A program made the position numbers and the translations under genes. This document shows positions 10,213 to 19,406 of a stretch of DNA of 64,000 nt, one piece after another. The first letter of the stretch is position 1, and every line of letters begins with the position of its first letter. The DNA comes from Adiantum capillus-veneris (lineage: Eukaryota; Streptophyta; Polypodiopsida; Polypodiales; Pteridaceae): the NCBI GenBank assembly GCA_014529385.2, contig CM043943.1, positions 106,216,855 to 106,280,854 on the forward strand, read 5' to 3'. The notes below the pieces were generated by a model. The model ran no database searches and was not told the DNA's origin. It worked only from the letters and a program-made list of their open reading frames with translations.

Positions 10213-10988
10213 GAAATCAAGCAAGCAGAAACGCACTTCTTTATTTCCTTTTGAATGGAGATATAGCTTAAAATAGGGAATAGCCAATCCCCTGCATTAG
10301 CAAAATTTTTAATGTTCTTGCCCTCATGCTCAAAGGCAAGGATCTTTACTACATAATCCAGGATTGGTTGCATATGGTAGTCCCATGGCATACCCAAGAT
10401 GATATCAAATCCCTCGATGGGTGCCATCAAAAATGATATGCGGTCATTGTACTCGCTAATCCAAAAATCAAGCTGTCCTTGCACGAGAGTTGCATTGGTG
10501 GTCACCCCCTCGAATGCCGATCCAAAAGTGACTGGAGTTCCAAGCTGAGCCGGTGTGAGGCCCAAGCGTTTTGCAATCCGTTGATCTAGGGTTATATAGG
10601 ATCAACACTTGTTGGTTATTCACGGATCCCTAGCCTTTAAAGAGCGGACGCTTCCCTTTTTCTATTTCCGTATTCCCGTGTACATCATGAATAGAATTCG
10701 AGCTCGGTGGAGTGGGTTCCTTCTTTGATTGTTCCTTCTTTGAAGATGCGTGTTTATGTCGTTGTGAGGCCCAAGTGTTCTGTAGTTTCCAATGAGATAA
10801 AATTATCCGTTGATCCAGGGTCATAGAGGATCAACACCCGTTGGTTTTCACGGATCCGCAACCCTTGAGGAGATGACGCTTTCCTTTTTTGTTTTCGTGT
10901 TCCCGTGTACATCAAGAATAGAATTCAAGCCTGGTGGAGCGGGTTCCTTCTTTGATTGTTCCTTCTTTGAAGATGCTTGTTTATGTTG
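10213..10988 (-). pseudogene. Ty3-A retropepsin with duplicated active-site segment
   Basis: Aspartic protease that would cut the Gag-Pol polyprotein. The second half is clear on the minus strand: FDIILGMPWDYHMQPILDY, the ILG flap-side motif of plant Ty3 retropepsins, preceded by the FLMAPIEG strand. The active-site part appears twice because of an imperfect tandem duplication (10554-10762 and 10763-10988). The better copy reads LYDPGSTDNFIS, where the catalytic D-S/T-G is D-P-G; the other reads LYNPRST and has lost the Asp. Neither looks functional. Confidence 0.7.
10554..10988. repeat. Imperfect tandem duplication, about 209 and 226 bp
   Basis: Copy 1 is 10554-10762 and copy 2 10763-10988, both starting TGTGAGGCCCAAG and both ending near GAAGATGCNTGTTTATGT. 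Copy 2 keeps about 18 bases near 10787 that copy 1 lacks. Confidence 0.85.
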
Positions 10989-11368
10989 TACTTGATTTGG
11001 CGTGAGATACTTGAGCCGTTTGCCGGCTTCTTAGGCTGATCCGGGTCCTCAGAGGGACGCTTTTTTCCTTGGTTGCAATGGTCATCATAAACCGCACGTT
11101 GCCTTGCACGGTACATGGTATGTTTGATTTAGTTGGGGTACCAATGGAGTGTAGATCCTCAGCAAGAATTGCCGACTCCATCATCCGCTGAAGGGTGCCG
11201 TTGGGGTACACCTTCATGCTCTTCCGAAGCGGAGGTTGAAGGCTTGCTTCGAATTTTCGCATTTTTTTCTCCTCGGAAATCTTCATGAAAGGCGTAATTT
11301 CAGAAGAACCGACCAATGCTTGTCAACATAAGCCGTGATTTTCTCATGTTCCTTCTGGGGGAGCCAAT
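10989..11368 (-). pseudogene. Ty3-A gag, C-terminal part
   Basis: Minus-strand reading gives LPQKEHEKITAYVDKHW, then FEASLQPPLRKSMKVYP and TLQRMMESAILAE, the C-terminal half of the Ty3 retrotransposon gag capsid domain. A frameshift lies near 11300. It joins without a break to the gag half at 13724 across the LTR-element insertion (KEWDW followed by LPQKE). The usual CCHC knuckle was not clearly found. Confidence 0.65.
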
Positions 11369-11422
11369 TGTTAAAATTTTAGGCATCTCAAGTGAACTGC
11401 CCAATGTGATCCCAACCCACAA

Positions 11423-11820
11423 CATTTTAAAACGCTGGCCGTTTTGCTCATGCAGCGGCGCCGGACCCCCTCTCTGCTCCTGTGCGTTTTAGAACGCAGC
11501 CTTGCGACGCAATCTCCCACCCCTTGATCCACAACGTGCGTTTCAATACGCCTCCCCCTGCGACCTCTTTCAGTTTTGCCCCCTCTGCTCCTGCGAGCGT
11601 TTCACAATGCCGCTAGAAGGTGCCTTGCCCTTGTGAGCGTTTTAAAACGCTGTTTGCCACTCTCCCCTTGACGGCAATAACCCACACCCTCCTCCCCTGC
11701 ATTTTGAAATGCTGCTAGTCATTGCCCCCTCTGGAAACGACATCCGACGCCGCTTCTCTCGCGTTTTGATATGCAGCGCAACAGGTAGAGTCTCCCTAGT
11801 CAGCAACGTTTTGAAATGCA
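11423..11820. repeat. Array of eight imperfect palindromes, GCGTTTTAAAACGC type
   Basis: Copies start at about 11423, 11483, 11536, 11595, 11635, 11698, 11761 and 11805, spaced 40-63 bp. The best copies are TGCGTTTTAGAACGCAG (11483) and GAGCGTTTTAAAACGCTG (11635); the others keep the G/C-TTTT-RAAA-YGC symmetry with mismatches. Between them lies C-rich, poorly conserved sequence. Confidence 0.8.
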
Positions 11821-11879
11821 TCCAACAACTCCCTCCCCCCTTGTCTTGGTAGAAGCGGTAGCCCCCCTTTACAAGTAGA

Positions 11880-13445
11880 AAGCCTAATCTTTTAAATCGT
11901 TGAAGGCTGAGTGGGCACCTTTTGGAAGTAGATTGGGAGGGTGTGGCTTTGTGCCCATTTTACGGATGTTGTCGAGCGGCATGGGAGGTGTGTACAAGGT
12001 CCGAGGAAGGGCATCGAAAGGATACATATCGACTTTCGGCAGGCGGCTCGCAAGAGGGCCATAGGTTTCACGGCAGTTTTGGAGCAGCTTTGGGAGCGGG
12101 ATTGTGTGGAGCCTTGATTTGTTCGAGGGGTCCCACATGAAGATTGTGCAGCTTGGGAGTAGTAACCCCTTGAAGTTTTCAGAGAGGGTTAGCGAACTTG
12201 TGTGCGGCGCGGTGCAGAGGAGCGGATTGACATTGGCTTGGATGGAACTCTTAGCCCTTGTTATGCACAGTTTATTGTGGAGCTTTGGATTTGTTCAAGG
12301 CCTACCACAAGGTAAACGTGCGAAGCGGCTATCGGTGACAAGAGTTTCGGATTTCAGAGAGGGATAGCTGATTGTGCGGAGCCCATTGCGTGTGGAGTTC
12401 CCTTTGCGGTGGAATTGAATCGGCTTGGATCTTTTACGGCTTGGTTTGTACGACCACTTTTTGGAGTGCGAGAAGGTATCCGATTACCAGATCTTGCACC
12501 TTCAAAATGGCCTCCCCTTGCTCCCGCACCCGCGACGACATCGACCAATCAAAAGCTATGGATAACGGGTCGTCAACCATCTTGTTAGCGGCCTCTACAC
12601 CGGCGCAATTCTCAAGGAACCCGACAAATTGTTTGGCTCGAGTTTGTGAAGTCAAAAGCAAATGGAGGAGTTCGCTAGAGGACAACAACAAAGGTCAGTT
12701 GGACAAGGATGGCAATACCGGTACTCTGTTAGCTACCTCTGTACCACGAGGTACGATCACAGTTGTCATGAATGTGACTCGACGCTTTGTTTGGCTTGAG
12801 AGTTTGAAGCCAAAGGCAAAAGCAGGAACTCACATGAAGACAAGGATAAAGGCAAGGTGGACAGAGATTACAATAATAAAGATTTGGCAAAGAAGATCGA
12901 CATGGCACACGTTGCGGCGGCCACAATGGCCTTGACGTCAGATTTCTAGTCAAATGACAGGTGTCTCCACAAGCTTCAGGGAGATAGAGGCTTGTGAGTG
13001 GTAGAGAGGGGTAAGCAATGAATGCTCCCTATAATTAATTTGGACCCTTGTGTTGGAGTTCAAGTTATTTGTGTTTGGACCCGTAGGTCGGAGGTCAATG
13101 CACATGCATTTGGCAGGGAACCAATCACTAAAACACTATGGATGGGCTAGCCAATTCATTGTTGTTGGTCAGATTATGGACAGGATGTGTTCCAACAGTT
13201 CATTGTCTTGGAGTTTTATATTTTGGACGCGATGTGTTCACAGTTCACGAATGGGGATTATTGGACGTAGTGTGGTCTACAGTTCAAAGTTTCTACAAAG
13301 GCAACCGATGCTCAAGATGGCATTACTTTCAGGTACAAAGTTGAGGAGAGCAACACCGAGGTGTATCCAGTTGGTGGCCACTACTGGGGTGTCCATGGTA
13401 GCTTCTTCATCGACTTGATCTCACTATTGATGTCCACTATGAGCT
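11880..13445 (+). other. Interior of the non-autonomous LTR element, unclassified
   Basis: Frames of up to 187 codons exist (12372-12935, +), but none resembles gag, protease, RT, integrase or a transposase. Around 12630-12670 and 12785-12830 two similar stretches (TTGTTTGGCT followed by a GTTTG/TTTGAAG-rich run) suggest an old internal duplication. Confidence 0.4.
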
Positions 13446-13455
13446 GCAGAGAGGG

Positions 13456-13723
13456 TGTTAAAGTTTAAGCATCTCAAGTGAAGTGCCCAATGTGATCCCA
13501 TTATCTAGTTTGGCTATTAGGTATTTATTTTACTTATTTGTCAAAGTCTTAGGTAGGGCAATTTACTAGGATTGCTATATAAGCAACCCCTTGCCTCCAT
13601 TGTATACACATTCAATTATTCATTGCCAAGGTTGATTGGTTCAAGAGTCTCTCTCTCTCTCTCTCTCCCCCCCCCCCCCCCCCCCCCCGGGTTCTCTACG
13701 CTTCCCCATCGTTGACTTTGACA
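13456..13723 (+). repeat. Right LTR of the non-autonomous element
   Basis: 268 bp beginning TGTTAAAG and ending TTTGACA next to CCAAT. Contains CTATATAAGC (about 13575), a good TATA box. A CT/C microsatellite occupies its 3' part. Confidence 0.7.
13648..13688. repeat. (CT)n(C)n microsatellite
   Basis: About nine CT units followed by about 21 C; creates a false poly-Gly/Arg-Glu extension to the minus-strand gag frame. Confidence 0.95.
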
Positions 13724-14458
13724 CCAATCCCATTCCTTCCGAATGTCCTTCTCGAAGTTAGGTAGAGGAAATTTTTCATAAAATTCAGTTTTGAATTGGG
13801 CCCACGTTCTGGCTTGTGTACCTTCCAGAATCTTGGCTAACCACCAGTTGCTTGCCGCCTCTTTGAGATGCATTCCAACATGGATTTTCGGTGAAGTTCC
13901 CATTGGCACAAGCAACTTCAAAGTACCTGATGAAAGACAGTGCCTTGGAGATGTCTCTCTGTCCTGTGTAATTGTCAAACTTGACGTCCTTGTCACAAGA
14001 TTTGAAAACACCTTATTGCAGTGATGCTTGCGGTTATCCTTCTTGAACTTGGGCTTCTCTTTAGTATTACGTAGGGAAGTAGTAGGAGTTTTTTCCTTTG
14101 GAGAAGACTTGGACAGTGTATGAGAAGTAGAAGTAGTAGTATAATTTGGAGAGTATGATGGAGAAGAGATAGAGACATCCTTGCTTTCGTTCGACAGAGA
14201 GTTCTTTTTCTCAGCCCTTCTCTTGGAAGGGTGTTTGTCCTGATTCGGAGATCCCTTGTGCGCTTCGGCACCTCTTTCCACATCTTCCTCTTGCGGGTTG
14301 CTACCACCGACAGGATTTTCATGACGCCCATCAACATTTGTTCCTTGCTGCTTCTTGATCCCTTCCAAAACCTTCTGGACAGTTGGCAGCGAGATAAGAG
14401 TTAAACTCGTACTTGCTGAAGTTCGTCTTCAACGGTTCTTCCATGGCTCGTCATGGTT
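13724..14458 (-). pseudogene. Ty3-A gag, N-terminal part
   Basis: A minus-strand open frame of about 215 codons from near 14368. The first 120 residues are hydrophilic and Ser/Lys/Thr-rich. Then comes a capsid block: GMHLKEAASNWWLAKI followed by WAQFKTEFYEKFPLPNFEKD, the paired-Trp and FxxF pattern of Ty3 gag. The frame ends at the LTR-element insertion. Upstream codons to about 14458 are open in part, but the start is not fixed. Confidence 0.65.
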
Positions 14459-14510
14459 CTTCCCGTTCCTTCCTGGAATCGTCCTCCTTTGCAGAGAAAG
14501 AGAGAAATTT

Positions 14511-14524
14511 GAGCTCTAATACCA
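14511..14524 (-). other. Primer-binding site of Ty3-A
   Basis: Reads TGGTATTAGAGCTC on the minus strand, next to the LTR edge at 14526; the same variant as at 844-857. Confidence 0.6.
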
Positions 14525-14525
14525 C

Positions 14526-14760
14526 TGTAGCGCACACAAATAATCAACAAGCTGAATATTAATAAACTCTCAATGAGGGAGAAGAACAAATACTGAGTGC
14601 TTTGCTCATTGATGATATGCCCAAAATATGTGTGTGTGTGTGTGGGGGGGGGTTGCATACATCAAATTTTTCCCACCTACTGCTAAAACTGCACGACTTG
14701 GATAATATGGCCCTTTACTGCTAATTAATGTAAAACTCACTAAAAGTGACCTATTGCACA
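14526..14760 (-). repeat. 5' LTR of Ty3-A (outer edge uncertain)
   Basis: On the minus strand it ends GTGCGCTACA one base before the primer site. The outer edge is put at a CA at 14760, but no target duplication confirms it. Contains a (GT)n(G)n tract at about 14632-14653. Confidence 0.4.
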
Positions 14761-14946
14761 CATTTTGTAGTGAAACTGGGGACTTTGTCCATGGGAAACC
14801 CTAGGAATGGAGGTCCAGCCTAATGCTAGGCCAACACCGTGAAATGCACCGTCAAGAAAGAATGTCTACCCCAAGTACCGTTGGGCACAGCCACAAACGA
14901 GCCCTCACTCCATAATTTGCTCCCGGTAGATATTGGAGCCACCAAC

Positions 14947-15340
14947 GGTGTCACAAAAGTGATGACGTGGCATGACCTTTAGGATAGACTTTGGAAAAAG
15001 GAGTCAGGGCCTTATGGAAAGATTCAAAGAAGTGCTATCAAACTAGCCAAGAGACTTGAAAATAAAGACCAAAGATTTTAAAGTTGTTCGAACTTATGGG
15101 CTCTTGTTTGACAAGGCCTAAAGCGACGCTAGAAGATTAAAATAAAGCAAGAACCCCCAAATCGCGTGGAGATGCTGATGAAGTAGTGTTGTACCGACAA
15201 TCCACAGTTCGCGCCCACTATTGGCGTGGCACTTGTATGGATTTGCACGATTTGCACTGATAGTAGTAGCGCTAGCTTTTGGGACCTAGATGCTTTTACA
15301 CTTGAAGCTTGTAATGTACACTGTGCGATTTTGTTGTGGT
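14947..15340 (+). repeat. Ty3 LTR fragment, chromodomain-element family
   Basis: Starts TGTCACAAAAGTGATGACG and follows the 54684-55267 LTR through GACTT..., AAATAAAGACCAAG and TTTTGGGACCTAGATGC, so the two belong to one LTR subfamily. It stops abruptly at about 15340 and is joined to the middle of gag, so the LTR end, primer site and gag start are deleted. Confidence 0.65.
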
Positions 15341-16125
15341 CTACCTAAAGAGATACGAGATTATTGTCTGTTGGAGAAGACCGAGTCCATGCAATAGCTG
15401 ATGGTACACACAAAGCAAGGATTTGTAATGCATGGAGGCACTCTTACGTACCCTACAATACATTGGCCACAATTTGGACCGGGCAATATACGAATAAGAG
15501 TAACAAAAGGAAGGGAAAGCAACAGTTCAGGCCCTCGACTGTCGGTAGAGCAACTAATTGGATACTTCAAAGAGGGTAAATGTTACGGTTGTGGGAAACA
15601 CGGGAATGTGTTAGTGAGGTGTCCTAACAAGGCACCAAAAGAACAGCCAGAGGACAAGCCAAAGAGTTTTAGAGCAGCGGAGGAGCAAGCAAAGAAGGGA
15701 AAGACAAAAACTGGATTGGTAGTAGATTTCGTGGGGACCAACCCTGAGCAAATGGATTAAAGTACGGAGCTCTGCTGAGCGTGGGGCAAAGTACGAGATC
15801 AAGAAGCCCTCATCTTCTTTGACGGAGGAGCCAAGGCCAAGGCCAACTTCATTTTGACTGAATTGGCTGCTCGACTTGGAATTATGCTAGATGAAATGGG
15901 ACCATCGACTAAGGCAGTTCTAGTGGCACCTGGACGGGATGTTGCCATTACACCTGTCGTGGCAAACTTTGGTTGCATTTTCAGGCGTGTTTAGGGCACG
16001 AGGACTTCTATATCATGCCTTTGGAGGGGTGTGATGTTCCACAAGAACAATGTTGTGGTCGACTATAGGGCGAGAAAAGCAACTTTGAAGAATGAAAAGG
16101 GTAGAGAGATAGTACTTGATGTAAA
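15341..16125 (+). pseudogene. Ty3 gag-protease fragment
   Basis: Starts inside gag (LPKEIRDYCLLEK, matching LPTEIRDHCLEQK of the copy at 40160). A zinc knuckle follows (CYGCGKHGNVLVRC) in which the His of Cx2Cx4Hx4C is Asn. The protease region has FFDGGA in place of D-S/T-G and then LTELAARLGI. Several stops are present. It ends where a LINE 3' end begins. Confidence 0.65.
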
Positions 16126-17475
16126 ATAGTCCCACTTGTATCGGCTTCGGCCATTTTCAGATTAATGAAATCTAGTTTGTTTGTTTACTTGATCTTCTTA
16201 AATGAGATAGATGACAAGAAAATGTCAATTTTTTTTTCCCGCGAGAAGAAGATCCTTCCATTAGTTAATAAAAAACTGCCCATAGTTCTATAAACCACCT
16301 CTACTACAAAGGGCTACATCAAAACCATGGGGAGACTCTTCCAGTGAGTGAATAAAATATGTACAATGAGGCTAAATTACAAAATGGGAGGAGGAAAGAG
16401 CCACACAGGTGGCCGGTAGTGTCATCTGGGCACACCCTTGACCGTGGTGAAGAAGGGCCGTGGGCACCAAAGTCGCAGGAGAGCCTCTTTGCACAACATG
16501 CGATCGGAGCTGCCTTGAAGTCTTTGGAATTGACCCCTGAGAGTATGGATCAACTCCAACCAAAAGTCACGAATAGTCTCTGCCGGTGGGACAAGGCGAG
16601 CCTCGAAGATGTGGAAGCAACGGGCCTGCCAAGTGAACCAGAGTGTGAGGCCACAGATGAGCTCCCAACACACCTCTCTCTCACTACACCACTCCTGGGG
16701 GGTAAGCTCTGTAGCAGACTGAAGTTTAGGTCGACCCCCCTGGATCACTATCATCCTGTTGGTGGAAGATAGCTCAAACTGGAGCGCATGGCCGGTGAGG
16801 GTGGACCATGCAACAACACCCCAAGCGTACTGTCGCGATGTGGAAAGAGCTGGCATCAGCCGAAGAACCCGAAGCCAAACTTGCTGTGCCATAGGGTAGT
16901 CCCATAGACAGTGACGCTGACTTGCGAAAGGATGGTCAAAAGTTGCACAAGTTGCCAAAAGGCGACTATGTACAAACCAACTCTCCACTGCTGTAGCTTT
17001 GTGTGCAACTAGCCACTAGAACAAAGTGACTTGCCTCTGCTGTCTAGAGTGCCATAACCGCTCCCAAAAGCCTTACAAGAACTCAGCTGTGAGACCCTCC
17101 TCGTGCCAATGAAGTGCTGCAGTAGGACGAGCCTCTCTGTGTTGCCAGTATGTGACGCCCTAGTCGAACAGTGTACTGAAAGAAAGGGATCCCGGGGTGG
17201 CCGGCGAAAGAGAAGGGCTCTCTCCAAAACCACTCTCTAGGGTCCCACTGCACTCGTGCCAGAAGGAAGCTCTCCCAAGCCCAAAGCCTCCAGTGGCCTA
17301 TCTCAAGATTTGTTGGGTAAGTATCTGTGACACAGGTCCTCCCATAGATGCCCACTACTCGTATCCTCTGAAAACAGCGCACTACAGGTTAAGAACATGG
17401 GGAGTATGGACTGAGGACTCCGAGCAAGCACGAACTACGATGAGGACCTCCAGTCGCGTGAAGGTGGAACCGGCT
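16125..17475 (-). pseudogene. LINE-A, C-terminal domain and 3' end
   Basis: The last part of a non-LTR retroelement ORF2, read on the minus strand. It has WEDLCHRYLPN (in WGRT/WEDL variants), then QRHCLWDYPMAQQVW, the Cys/His knuckle region that follows LINE reverse transcriptase. Then come WELICGLTLWFTWQARC and ELIHTLRGQ. Frameshifts near 17000-17100 split it. A T-rich 3' tail region ends near 16125. It is the downstream part of the LINE whose RT is at 35549-36590. Confidence 0.6.
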
Positions 17476-18960
17476 TGTTAAATCCAAAAGGGCGGTAAAC
17501 CTTAGACTTAAACTTTATTTGCTTTCACCCATTTAATTTGTCGCCCACTTTCCCTGTACTTTCAAGACACAACAAAAGGGAAAGGGATACAGGTTGCTAG
17601 ATTGCACTTGTATGAGAAGACCGACACCAGATTGGCCCCTAAATAGGCGCCCCTTTCGGTATTTCTTTATTCTTTAAAAGAGGGAATAAAAGCTGTGGTT
17701 CCCTACAAGCTGCCCCGCACAATCTGGGCTGAATTTCATCTGTTCTGGCCCGATTTTGGCAGCATAACTGTACTAGGACCCTTCACAGTAAGTATCCCCA
17801 CGCATTGGATGACTTTCCCGACGCATACGGACACTTTGCAAAACCTGGCAAGAATCTGCAGCACGCTGAATTCTCTGTTTTCTGCCCCGTAAATGCGCCA
17901 GATCACCTGCACAACGGTCCCCTCGCGTCCCCGAACCTCTTGGGGGTATTAGAGTCCGTTTAGGGCCAAAACCCTAAACCTGCAAAAATACACAGCAGGC
18001 TGTAATTCACTGTTTCAGGCTTCGTTTCGCGTGCCGGTTGCATCCGTAGCAAGTCCTCGAGCTCCCGCACCTGTAGGGCTACTTGCCCTTTGAATCGGAC
18101 AGGATTTCGCACGTGAAACGTGTCCGAATTCACCTGTACCTGCGGGGGATTAGCCGCTAGCTAATCCAGTACCTGTGCAAGAGGCTCTTGCCTCGGCAAT
18201 CGCGCATGAACCCACATAACTGTACATTGGTCAAATGAAAAGCCCACTATAGGGGCATAACATACTGCTCATAGGGGAGAGAGAGAGCAGTGCGTAGCGT
18301 GCAGGGCATCACTCTTGGCACCGCACTGTACATAAGAGGGAAAGGAAGCACTCCATAGCTCTTAATCTGTGACAAAGCTGCAAATGAGTCTCCTCTCTCA
18401 TTTTAGGCACCCCCTCTTTGGCCAGGAGTAGCTGAATGCTCACGGAGTGCCACATGGCACACTTTCCGACTTTGGGCATTCCCGGCTAAAAATATCTCAA
18501 TTGGTGCATCAGTTGACTTTGTAGCAGAGCAATAAAACGTTCCTCTCGTCATTCCAGAGCTAATGACGTGAACACATTTTCAGGTCCAAAATAGCAGTTC
18601 CGTAAATTTTAGGAGATGCTGCAATTGTATCTTTCTAGGTCATCTGACCCTCTTTGTACACTGCAGCCACACCAACAACTGAAATGTAGCCTATGTAGCA
18701 AAGGATTCCACTTTGGCTAGTCAATGACCCCACTTTGGCTAACCATAGTCCTTGGTCCAACCTTAGTGCTCTCTTGCCCTCGGGCTTGGACTCCCTCTGA
18801 ACATTTTCACACTAGCTATGCAATGCAGGGCAGTTAGATTTCTAGAGGGGTGTTTCCAAAAAGTGAAAATAAATAAATAATAAGAAAGAAATCAACAAAA
18901 AGGATAGATAGTAGTCACATGCTGATTACAGAAGGCCCCATCCATCTGGGAGCTGTTGTC
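17476..18960 (-). repeat. LTR-like non-coding block inside LINE-A
   Basis: No coding capacity. It contains GGCGCCCCTTTCGGTATTTC at about 17647, the same phrase found near the U5 side of the Ty3 LTRs at 29775, 33340, 38389 and 42365, in minus orientation. A possible outer edge is TGTGACA at 18369-18375. The phrase TCTAGAGGGGTG occurs at both 18841 and 18961 and may flank a small insertion. Exact limits unresolved; probably a solo LTR plus other debris. Confidence 0.4.
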
Positions 18961-19406
18961 TCTAGAGGGGTGAGCCACTCAGCTGGTAAAGCCTCTGTAA
19001 TGTCCTGGCACATGCTTTGCACCCCTCTCATGCCTCCTAGCTGGATGCTCTGTACCTCCTTTGGCAAATTTGAAAACTGAAGCTAGTCGTCGAGAGTGCG
19101 GGCTTGGCCCTCTGCTATGGGACCCCAACAAACATGATGCCTACTACCAACCAGGTGGCCTCTCTGAGTACAACCATGGGGTTCCAATAAGGAGGTTGTC
19201 TAAAACGCTCCTCCCTGCACGAGAGCTGGTGCTGCTCCAGGCCACCTCTCAGCTGCTCCCAGGACCAAAGCAAGCTCACAGCAAACCGATCCTCCAACCT
19301 CCCGCTCAGACCAACTCTACGCATTTCTGTGAAGATCCACCTGATGGAAGGGCTCCAAGGGCCTCTTTCATGAGGTACTCGAGCTCGAAGTCGGTGAAGC
19401 AACAAC
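18961..19406 (-). pseudogene. LINE-A, segment after the RT core
   Basis: Minus-strand coding remnant: HERGPWSPSIRW, then WEQLRGGLEQHQLSC, QPPYWNPMVVLREATW and FVGVPQQRA, a post-RT region of plant LINE ORF2. At 19406 it meets the left LTR of Ty3-C. Its upstream continuation is at 35549 beyond Ty3-C and, in a duplicate, at 21822. Confidence 0.55.

Larger units (their letters stand above)
11369..13723 (+). mobile_element. Non-autonomous LTR element with palindrome array
   Basis: A 2355-bp insertion in the Ty3-A gag, flanked by a perfect CCAAT duplication (11364-11368 and 13724-13728). It starts TGTTAAA and ends TTTGACA. The right LTR is 13456-13723, preceded by the purine tract GCAGAGAGGG. At the left end only about 50 bases match the start of that LTR, so the left LTR is mostly deleted. 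No element protein is recognisable inside, which makes it a LARD/TRIM-like derivative. Excising it restores the gag frame exactly. Confidence 0.7.
7200..14760 (-). mobile_element. Ty3-A, composite Ty3/Gypsy element (minus strand)
   Basis: Host element for two younger insertions. From right to left: LTR from 14526, primer site 14511-14524, gag 14458 to 13724, insertion 11369-13723, rest of gag to about 10990, retropepsin 10988-10213, insertion 7607-10200, then the linker before RT to about 7200. RT, RNase H and integrase are missing or unrecognisable, so it is truncated at its 3' side. Confidence 0.7.

Noticed and set aside
11423-11820. CRISPR-like array
   Set aside because: The repeats are short degenerate palindromes inside a plant LTR element, spacers vary in length, and there are no cas genes.
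12372-12935. 187-codon frame as a novel protein gene
   Set aside because: It lies inside a non-autonomous LTR element, has no recognisable domain or typical composition, and may be chance in GC-richer sequence.
18841-18972. TCTAGAGGGGTG pair as a SINE target duplication
   Set aside because: The enclosed 108 bp has no clear tRNA head or tail, so the pair is only noted under the LTR-like block.
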